NCBI GenBank assembly: GCA_004794785.1
Contig: SJOL01000803.1
Coordinates: forward strand, 2,551 to 66,550
DNA: 64,000 nt
DNA from: Opisthorchis felineus
Taxonomy: Eukaryota; Platyhelminthes; Trematoda; Opisthorchiida; Opisthorchiidae
Direction of reading: 5' to 3'
Below are positions 59,550 through 64,000 of the stretch, piece after piece (within the stretch, counting starts at the first letter, position 1; every line of letters starts with the position of its first letter). The position numbers and the translations under genes are program-made. The notes under the pieces were generated by a model. It ran no database searches. It was not told where the DNA came from and was given only the letters and a program-made list of their open reading frames with translations.

Positions 59550-62500
59550 GTTGCGGCCAGGTAATCACTCTATAGTCAAAAAAGTGTCATCATTATCGTC
59601 ATCGTCACGAAAAGACTGGATCGTAACGTGGTGTGACGGTCTGTGTGCCTCGGTGACCCATTGAGATATACTGGGTGATCTCCGTGCAACATTAACAGAA
59701 TCTCTCATACCAGGATGGTCAATGGTCAGAGGTCTGGCTAACACAGTCTCCTGGCCCCCAGGTTGGGGGTTAGAACGTGTGGCGACTTGTCCCATAAAAA
59801 TGGCAATGCACTTGCATCTTCTGCCAAACACCGTTGCCTTGCTGTCAGGCTTTTGAGCCAAAGGCTTTGGTCGAGGACCCTGATCGTCCTCTTGTCTAGG
59901 TGTGGACACCCTAGCAGTATCCCAGCCCGCGTACAACCATGACATTTGCAGCTAACAATACTCTCATGTCACATCGGCCGTAGCGTGGTGTCACCTGCCG
60001 GGTCGCCTTACTTGCTGCATACAACAGGGCGGGTAAGCGAAAACATGCTACTGCTGACGCCTCCCTTCTTACACTTTCAAGTTTTCCCTCTTCTACCCTA
60101 CCCCACCCAAAGTTGAATACCCTCTCCGCAGGTCCAAGCACCAGGACTGACCGTATTAATCGCCGTGCGTCACACTCAGCTGCAGCATCTGTACGTCCAA
60201 CTTCAGTAACAGCCCCAAACAATCCGAAGTCTGTTTTCAAACCCCGAAATCCTGTGTACTTAGCCGCCTTTAATGTTCACACACTGAAGCAAGGAGCACA
60301 ACAGGTGGCTCTTGCTCGTACACTGAATTCTCTTTGCACTGATGTGTGCTGTCTGTCAGAAACAAGGATACAGGACACAAATACTGTGATCGAACTGATT
60401 ACCCAATCGCCCTCTTCCAGGTTCCGGCTGCGAACCTGTGGTGATGCAGAGGCCACTGTAGCTGAATATGTCGGGGTGGATATTGTATTGAGCGACCAAG
60501 CGAAAGCGCCTCCACTTGATTGGATACCCGTTGACAGTCGCATCTGCGCCGTCCGTCTGGCAACGTCTGTGAAAGAATCTTGAGAAAGTGGGGTCCATCG
60601 CCCCCTTTTTTGTGTCTGCTTGCGCCCCAACTGACTGTAGCTCTGAATCTATGACGACTTAGGGGCTATTTCACAGCGGGCTAAAAGCTTAGACATTGTT
60701 GTGGTTGCTGGTGACATGGACGCTCAGGTGGGTAGACCAAAAGCCGCTGAGGCCCGACTGGGTGGTCCTCTTGGATTGGACATGAGATGCACGGACAACG
60801 GAGATCGCCTGCTTAAGATATGTGCCAATCACAGACTGTTCTTTTGCAGTGCAAATTTCCGGAAAAGCGGGAATCACTTGACAACGTGGTGGCCCACAAA
60901 CGAATTGGCCCCGAATCCAAATAGACCACATCGCCGTCACCTATCGGTGGTGATGGTCGATCACCGCCTGCCGCTAGATCTGGAACACCAGCGTGGACTC
61001 CGACCATGCACTTGTAGACCGTTGCCTTTAAGTGAGCCGTTTTTCAGGTCGACGCAGTGCACGCACTACGTACTCGGTATCGTCAAAGGCGGTCCCACTT
61101 CAAGACTGCTGTTTCGCACCTCCAGCCAATGAGTACCGTACCACCTAGCATAGGTCTTCTGTGGAATGATAGCTGCACAGATTGCAGCGACCGAAACGAT
61201 AGGAGCCGTGGTTGTTCTCTATAGCACACACCATCAACAGATCAAAGAGTACAGTTTACATCCATGGATTCATCCAACCTCCCAAGCGACTACCCCATGT
61301 GGTAGGGCTAACGTATCGTTATGTAGCTGTCAAGATCGATGCTGCTGAGTAAGGACAAAGATTGGCGGAATACCAAAGCTCCTTCTTCACGAGTAACATG
61401 TACGCACTGAACTGGGAAACTATCACCCCGAAATGCGTAGCTGTCCTAATTTTTTATCTATAATAAATGAAACCGTGACAGCTGGACACAGTGAAACCCT
61501 GAAACACTCCACTGCTTTCTTCAAAAGTCGGATGGCAACAACAGAAGCAAAACCATCTGCCAGATTTGACGAGATCTGCCAAACACACGACAACCGATCT
61601 ATAGCACCCACCGTATTACCTGGATTGGTGTTTGTTCGCAGATTAGTGGACAGGCGACTTACCTCATAAGCGAATTCAGGTGGTACATGGTGTGAAGTCA
61701 TGCGTCCGGCGGGAGAAGAAGTCGAAAGAGATGTACCATCGTGGACTAACACATAGACCGGTCGACCAAGTGCCTGCGCTAAGCAGAAGTAGTCCAGCCG
61801 CTGAACCGGATTCACATCCTGACCATAAGTTGGATTGATGCGGTCCACCTTGAACTGAGATCTAGCCTAAAAGAATTATGTGACTCGGTGGCTAGCTTAC
61901 CTTGGTCGGTGGATTCTTCGACTTGGACTTCAGAACCGAAGATCTACTGAGGAACGGGGTTGGGTGGTTTTGGTATTCCGGTTTACCGTGCGCTGATAGC
62001 TGAATCAGGCGGTCAAGCATCAGTTTGGCTGCACTAGTTCGGGCCATGGCCTTCGACTTTCCAATGCACTCAACCGTCCCGAGGGATGGTACTGAACAGA
62101 TACACTGATAAAATGCCTTCGCCGCATAACGAGGTTCCTCTAATGTATCGTCCACGGGAGTCCAGAATGTCTGTGAACAGCATCCACCATGTTGAAGACA
62201 TGTCATGAACTGATATGATTGTTGTTACGACATAAACAAACTCAACTGCCCTGAAGCGTAACACTGACTGATCATGCAAACGGTAGGAAAGGAAGTGAAT
62301 GAGTGAAAAACGGACCAGAACTGAGCAGGAGCAAGTGAGATTAACAGCTAGACAGTGTACTCGCGGACTCGAAGCTTTTGTATGGAATATGGATAATAAT
62401 CGAAGCAATCCGAGTGAAATAAAACTGCTTCCAAAGTCGAACAAACAGCTTGATCAGATAAATTTTCTTAATGGCGAGCTATAAGAAGTTTTCAAACGGT

Positions 62501-63047
62501 CTCCAAAAGATTATACGAACCCCAATCACCGATTCCACAATTGCACCCTTCTAATCTACTCCGGTGTCCGCTCATTGTAAGTCACAATAGAGTTAATGTG
62601 GTGTCTGGAAAAGTCACCTGTATGCGTAAAGTATTTGGTGTGGACGTGCGATTCAAACCATCTTTGAATGAATCATTGGTGAGCACCAAACCGGTAGTGC
62701 ACTACCAATGAGTTTTAAACAATCTTATCAGTCGTATACTACTGTTTCTTGCTCTGGTTGTCACAGCCAACATGAAACAACGAGTACCCCTTCCTTGTCA
62801 AACCGAACATCAAGCAGGTTTAAAGCGTTCATTACCAAGGAAACCCACGTCTAGAAGGGCGAATCGTCTCACATTGATAGATGTAACTTACTCTAAATGT
62901 GGGCCGTTCGTGATGAAGACCGACCAACAGTTGTAATTTCCAGATAGGATGGGTGGGACGTATACGCAATCGCTGACCAAGTTGAGAAGGACAAAGATGT
63001 TCGGAGTCCACGAACGTCGCAGATGAAGTCAAGACACGCCGTATTGC
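40099..63047 (-). CDS. stau: Staufen homologue, C-terminal half (exons listed separately)
   Basis: Seven exons join in phase to 482 codons including the stop. In order: dsRBD3 split over two exons (alpha1/beta1-beta2, then beta3/alpha2 with [19 protein letters not shown]); dsRBD4 split over two exons ([16 protein letters not shown], then [20 protein letters not shown] and [12 protein letters not shown]); a serine-rich linker; and the C-terminal dsRBD5 split over the last two exons ([20 protein letters not shown], then [20 protein letters not shown]). The YGQ-[DG]-[VI]-NP-[VI]-x-RL link between dsRBD3 and dsRBD4 and the LGF-x-x-P after dsRBD4 are Staufen signatures. Staufen binds structured RNA, mainly through dsRBD3 and dsRBD4, and works in mRNA localisation, translation control and decay; dsRBD5 mediates protein contacts (family knowledge). 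The 5' exons (dsRBD1-2 and start) lie beyond the window or were not found. Introns hold LINEs and SINEs. Confidence 0.9.
40690..44101 (-). mobile_element. LINE-A (RTE-like) copy, - strand, in last Staufen intron
   Basis: The same architecture as the copy at 27474, read from 44101 downwards: 5' end GTGGTGTGACGGTTTGTG, endonuclease, then RT with the same YAGD change. After 41460 about 330 bases of RT are missing, and the sequence resumes at [19 protein letters not shown]. Its 3' end near 40840-40690 has the family tail (GCAGCGAAGCATCACTGATG, GATGAGGATGGTTATGATGA). The copy is inactive. It lies in the sense orientation of the Staufen transcript. Confidence 0.88.
41460..44101 (-). repeat. Right arm of the 2.64-kb inverted repeat
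   Basis: Reverse complement of 27474-30117 with only scattered differences. Its outer edge coincides with the LINE-A 5' end, and its inner edge with the start of the internal RT deletion at 41460/41459. The spacer between the arms is about 11.3 kb. Confidence 0.92.
44102..44282. other. Spacer between two LINE-A insertions in Staufen intron
   Basis: Unique-looking AT-rich sequence with no feature. It separates the 5' ends of two divergently oriented LINE-A pieces. Confidence 0.4.
44283..44670 (+). mobile_element. Short LINE-A derivative: 5' UTR joined to 3' tail
   Basis: Starts GCGGTGTGACGGTTTGTCC, like the LINE-A 5' end, and follows the 5' UTR to CCAGCCTAAGTAAAACCATG (near 44590). Within 30 bases it then passes to a LINE-A-like 3' tail, CAGTGAAACACCAGTGTTCT to AATGACGACGAT. 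The protein-coding middle is missing. It could be an internally deleted, possibly non-autonomous derivative, or a later deletion of one old copy. Confidence 0.6.
44671..45204. other. Staufen intron sequence, no further feature
   Basis: The 5' end of the last Staufen intron, which opens GTAGGTGTC at 45204. It contains a run of nine or more G near 44985. No other element was recognised. Confidence 0.4.
45205..45584 (-). CDS. stau: Staufen exon: linker and first half of dsRBD5
   Basis: Strong acceptor TTTTTTCTCTTCCCATCTAG|AA in phase 1; donor GGCTCG|GTAGGTGTC in phase 0. It encodes about 126 residues: a linker starting [13 protein letters not shown], a helical stretch [16 protein letters not shown], and the start of dsRBD5, [20 protein letters not shown] followed by [14 protein letters not shown]. 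The final part aligns with the EQLDYLSRVQGFQVEYKDFP-type start of Staufen dsRBD5. The join to 40302 completes that domain. Confidence 0.85.
45910..46103 (+). mobile_element. tRNA-derived SINE, copy 5, with 14-bp target duplication
   Basis: Complete copy: GGGGCGAGATGGCTCGGTGG head, B box GGTTCGAACCC, body, and an ATT-repeat tail (about five units). It is flanked by TTAGGACAAAGTAG at 45896-45909 and 46104-46117, a perfect 14-bp target-site duplication. This is the youngest-looking SINE in the window. It lies in a Staufen intron about 310 bp upstream of an exon. Confidence 0.93.
46404..46601 (-). mobile_element. tRNA-derived SINE, copy 6
   Basis: Read on the - strand from 46601: GGGCGAGATGGCTCAAGTGG, B box GGTTCGAACCC, full body, and a T-rich tail (TTTTTTTTTTAT) at 46404. 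A loose target duplication is possible (ACCTGAGACGAATG near 46387 against ACCTGAGCACGTATG near 46602). It forms an inverted pair with copy 5, 300 bp away. Confidence 0.88.
46605..48609. other. Staufen intron interior with R1-like repeats, no exon found
   Basis: Contains two diverged R1-related blocks at 47325-47480 and 47625-47760 (listed separately). Frames such as 48383-48598 (-) have no recognised domain and do not match the flanking exon phases. Confidence 0.35.
47325..47760 (-). repeat. Two diverged direct repeats related to R1
   Basis: TTTTGGATACCATTCCAAAT with CAGCACATTCAGCTGAAAAT (47340-47405) recurs about 300 bp on as CTTGGATATCGTTCCAAATA with GAGCATATTTAGTTGAAGAT (47641-47705). Each is followed by an R1-like block in reverse (AAGCGAGAGAATCAGGTGAT; CTTGAGTCTCCCGTTAACAC). 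They are probably old partial copies of one repeat. Confidence 0.5.
48610..49540 (+). mobile_element. LINE-A fragment with internal deletion
   Basis: Contains the RT N-terminus ([48 protein letters not shown]). It breaks off after the PLSPFLFN-like block near 49290 and jumps to the 3' end ([21 protein letters not shown], 49325-49380) and the family 3' tail with GATGACGATGATT near 49530. The 5' part is absent. It is a + strand element in a Staufen intron, so antisense to the gene. Confidence 0.82.
49541..49856. other. Staufen intron sequence
   Basis: Between the LINE-A fragment and the candidate 63-nt exon. It includes the candidate donor GTTTCTTTCC at 49856. No other feature. Confidence 0.35.
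49857..49919 (-). CDS. stau: Candidate 63-nt Staufen linker exon (phase 1-1)
   Basis: The acceptor CAACTGTGCAG and donor GCAG|GTTTCT bound 63 bases that keep phase 1 on both sides, so inclusion or skipping would both preserve the frame between 57165 and 45584. It encodes [20 protein letters not shown], a hydrophilic linker. Human Staufen has a similar charged linker (a KVTFFEP-like piece) after dsRBD4. The support is splice sites and phase only; the donor is not strong. Confidence 0.45.
49920..53364. other. Staufen intron interior, no exon confirmed
   Basis: Includes one R1 copy (51660-51795). A serine/lysine-rich frame at 52750-52850 (-), with flanking AG and GT, was considered and rejected on phase. 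Otherwise no feature. Confidence 0.35.
51660..51795 (-). repeat. Interspersed repeat R1, copy 3 (rearranged)
   Basis: CATAAACGAGAGATTCAGCT, GGATTCCAGGTGAGTCTCCC and GTCAAAACCAAATT are the reverse complement of the copy at 8206-8275. The neighbouring TAGACGTAATGCACTACTCA (51673) keeps the same strand sense as at 17077, so the two blocks are oriented differently relative to each other in copies 2 and 3. Confidence 0.65.
53365..53546 (-). mobile_element. tRNA-derived SINE, copy 7 (degraded)
   Basis: Read on the - strand: GAACGAGATGGCTCAATGGT, a damaged B box (TTGTTCGAAACC), then the family body GGCTTGGGCAACCTGGCAGT to CGAAAGTGTTACAGCTGAAC. It is more diverged than the other copies. No target duplication was seen. 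Confidence 0.8.
53547..57164. other. Staufen intron interior, nothing confirmed
   Basis: The 5' part of a long intron that opens GTATCTGTTG at 57164. Frames at 53610-53999 (+), 54482-54826 (-) and 56107-56496 (-) lack recognisable domains. Confidence 0.35.
57165..57399 (-). CDS. stau: Staufen exon: second half of dsRBD4 and serine-rich linker
   Basis: The acceptor TTGTTTCTTCCCAG|GTT is in phase 0. It starts [20 protein letters not shown] and continues [19 protein letters not shown]. The [16 protein letters not shown] pattern is the RNA-binding loop and second helix of a dsRBD, and LGFxxP is typical after Staufen dsRBD4. A serine-rich tail follows ([12 protein letters not shown]). The exon ends CATG|GTATCTG in phase 1. 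The frame continues upstream of 57399 but reads into intron. Confidence 0.9.
57400..57842. other. Staufen intron sequence
   Basis: The 3' part of the 4.26-kb intron separating the two halves of dsRBD4. No feature beyond the polypyrimidine tract at its end. Confidence 0.4.
57843..58105 (+). mobile_element. LINE-A 5' UTR fragment
   Basis: GGTATACTGGTGATTGTCTG, CACACCAGGTTAGTCGATGA, GGTTCTCCGGGTTGAAAGTT, TGATTGGGCTTTGG and CTAGACATCTTGTCCCGTAT follow the LINE-A 5' UTR order seen at 27515-27775 and 59668-59930 with many substitutions. No coding part remains. Confidence 0.65.
58106..58890. other. Staufen intron sequence, no feature
   Basis: Both strands were read; nothing beyond short frames. 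It ends at the target duplication of the LINE at 58902. Confidence 0.35.
58902..59546 (+). mobile_element. 5'-inverted LINE-A insertion (twin-priming structure)
   Basis: From 58902 to about 59160 the sequence is LINE-A 5' region in reverse: it matches the reverse complement of 59905-60200. From about 59170 to 59510 it is the LINE-A 3' end in forward orientation ([36 protein letters not shown], then a tail with CATCAGTGTCAACACTGATG), ending in an ATA-repeat. It is flanked by AAACTTGCGGC at 58891-58901 and AAAGTTGCGGC at 59547-59557, which differ by one base. An inverted 5' part, a forward 3' part, a tail and a target duplication together make the classic twin-priming product. Confidence 0.8.
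59511..59548. repeat. ATA microsatellite, LINE-A 3' tail
   Basis: About 12 units of ATA/AAT directly after the LINE-A 3' end. It is the terminal repeat of the insertion at 58902-59546. Other LINE-A copies end in GAT-type repeats (30939-30956, 49515-49530). Confidence 0.9.
59628..61140 (+). mobile_element. LINE-A copy truncated at 3' side (5' UTR and endonuclease)
   Basis: Starts GTGGTGTGACGGTCTGTG, the family 5' end. The endonuclease part follows in two frames: [55 protein letters not shown], then [20 protein letters not shown] and [16 protein letters not shown]. Similarity ends near 61100, before the reverse transcriptase. It is an old, diverged copy within the Staufen intron, antisense to the gene. 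Confidence 0.82.
61141..61662. other. Staufen intron sequence after donor
   Basis: The intron opens GTAAGTCGCC at 61662. The exonic frame stays open for a while into it (to about 61423) by chance. No other feature. Confidence 0.4.
61663..61866 (-). CDS. stau: Staufen exon: first half of dsRBD4
   Basis: Acceptor ATTCTTTTAG|GCT and donor TATGAG|GTAAGTCG, both in phase 0; 68 codons. It encodes [39 protein letters not shown] and a flexible loop ending [16 protein letters not shown] starts helix 1 of dsRBD4, and PVYVLVHDG is its first strand. The joined reading EFAYE|VRVG continues directly into the exon at 57399. Confidence 0.92.
61901..62104 (-). CDS. stau: Staufen exon: second half of dsRBD3
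   Basis: The acceptor GGCATTTTATCAG|TGT was chosen because it joins PTFR to [20 protein letters not shown] with normal dsRBD spacing and no insertion. The exon holds the [20 protein letters not shown] helix, a basic linker ending SKSKNPPTK, and the donor CCAAG|GTAAGC; it is in phase 0 at both ends, with 68 codons. The following intron is only 34 bp (61867-61900). Confidence 0.88.
62105..62891. other. Staufen intron (787 bp)
   Basis: GTAAGTTACA at 62891 to TTTTATCAG at 62105 on the - strand. The exonic frame is open upstream of 62104, but the extra residues would break the dsRBD. No repeat was recognised. Confidence 0.7.
62892..63047 (-). CDS. stau: Staufen exon: first half of dsRBD3
   Basis: The acceptor GACTTTTCCCTTCAG|GCA and donor TTTAGA|GTAAGTTAC are both in phase 0; 52 codons starting [20 protein letters not shown]. 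It contains [20 protein letters not shown] and [11 protein letters not shown]: a helix, then strands with the G-x-x-H-x-x-x-F spacing typical of a dsRBD. It joins to 62104. The frame is open further upstream (to 63218), but the polypyrimidine tract and AG support the chosen start. Confidence 0.8.
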
Positions 63048-64000
63048 CTGAAGGGAAAAGTCGCACGTATTACCCGGCCAAGACACTAACAAAAGCATAC
63101 ACACAGCAAAAAGTTCCAAGCCGAAGAGGGATTCCCCAAACAGGAGCGCATTTTTCTCCGGGATGTTTTGGCATGCGGAATCCAAAGCGTCACTGAAATG
63201 ACAACGCCAGGAACTCAATCAAAATACCTAAGTAAACTGACTACCACTGGGCTAAGAAGACTACCTGGCACACTGTTAAATCAATGAGCAAGTTCTGAGT
63301 CCGTTTATCGGAAGTGAACTGTCATCACTATGGGGAACGTTGCAGAAGTGAAAACTGGCGCTCAACTGCCAAACAACAATGCAGGAAGAAGGGCTTAGCG
63401 GAAAGGAAGGGTGTGGTGCAGCTTATTACAAAAATCCCTGTCCCTAGGCCAAGAGCAAGGTGCCTATATCCCCAAAAATCATTGAAACAGATGTATCCGA
63501 TCATTACGCTGGATCGTCATCAGCTGATCTAGCGCCCTCTGCGAGTTTCATGAAACAGAAGCCCAGAGCGGAAAGAGAGAAAGGTGTCAGCTCAGCAACC
63601 CGATTAGGAAGTGATAGCAGGCTTGCCACCAATTAAGATATGTAACCACGCGCAGGCAAAATCACGTGGACTCTACTCAGGAAGGCGTAAAGAACCCCAA
63701 AGAACTTAAGTTGATAGTAGTTGCCTTCATTTTGCGCTGCTATATCATATCCCCTCTACTGAGCACCTTTAGCCAACAAGAGTTTGGATTGGAAAACACA
63801 AAATTCTTTGGTAGACGCGGCAAAAACAGAACATGCCCAAATGCATTTGTTGCACCAATGGAGCTGACTCATTACCTAGTGTTTGCTTACAGACGGTGCA
63901 ATAAGTACGCACTTCGGCCAAAATGCAAACCAAAAGTGAAGCCTAACTAGTACTAGGGCAACTTCGCCAGTTGACAGCAGTGAATAAGTAAGTGTAGAGG
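63048..64000. other. Upstream of the recognised Staufen exons; nothing confirmed
   Basis: It should be an intron leading to the dsRBD2 exon. No - strand frame with dsRBD motifs was seen before the window edge. The + strand frame at 63666-63950 (about 94 codons) has no recognised domain. Confidence 0.35.

Noticed and set aside
62105..62160. Alternative acceptor (GCTGTTCACAG) extending the dsRBD3 exon upstream with [17 protein letters not shown]
   Set aside because: It would insert about 18 residues between two strands of the dsRBD. The acceptor at 62105 restores normal spacing.
63666..63950. 94-codon + frame starting MDSTQEGVKNPK
   Set aside because: No recognisable domain and no repeat or splice support. 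Chance frames of this length are expected in 64 kb.

Overview
The window looks like nuclear DNA from a parasitic flatworm, most likely a trematode of the liver-fluke group (Clonorchis/Opisthorchis type). Three things point there. Small introns of 34 and 44 bp occur beside introns of more than 10 kb. RTE-type LINE relics and tRNA-derived SINEs are dense. I also recall, from memory and unchecked, that conceptual translations of this SINE are common in liver-fluke protein sets. There is no bacterial signature: no operons, Shine-Dalgarno sites or CRISPR arrays.

Two host genes can be pieced together from exons, and they converge. On the + strand at the left (895-13020, perhaps to 13163) is part of a tumour protein D52 (TPD52) family gene. 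Three exons encode the coiled coil and the conserved segment after it; the first intron is 11.8 kb. On the - strand at the right (63047 down to 40099) is the C-terminal half of a Staufen-type double-stranded-RNA-binding protein. It covers dsRBD3, dsRBD4, a serine-rich linker and the split C-terminal dsRBD5 with the stop codon. Its exons join in phase across introns of 34 bp to about 7 kb. The 5' parts of both genes lie outside the window or were not found.

Most of the rest is transposon DNA. A Ty3/gypsy element on the - strand (about 2900-7112) lies antisense in the large TPD52 intron and keeps one intact 1353-codon frame, but it is 5'-truncated. One LINE family ('LINE-A', RTE-like: endonuclease plus reverse transcriptase) has copies or pieces at 1-660, 27474-30960 (+), 44101-40690 (-), 44283-44670, 48610-49540, 57843-58105, 58902-59546 and 59628-61140. 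A second related family ('LINE-B') is at 1640-2640, 11146-11878 (-), 18660-20880 (-), 21190-24060 (-) and 33850-34200. Seven tRNA-derived SINEs are spread through the window, three with clear target-site duplications. Two further unclassified repeat families (R1 and R2) recur.

The most striking structure is the inverted LINE-A pair. The first about 2.64 kb of the copies at 27474 and 44101 are almost identical and share the same disabling mutations. Similarity then drops sharply at the same internal point, where the right copy has a deletion. This suggests gene conversion between inverted copies. The right copy sits in the last Staufen intron, in the same orientation as the gene. I found no wholly new biological system. 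The value of the window lies in the two exon-level gene models and in insertion footprints such as a twin-primed LINE and a 48-bp LINE insertion with target-site duplication.
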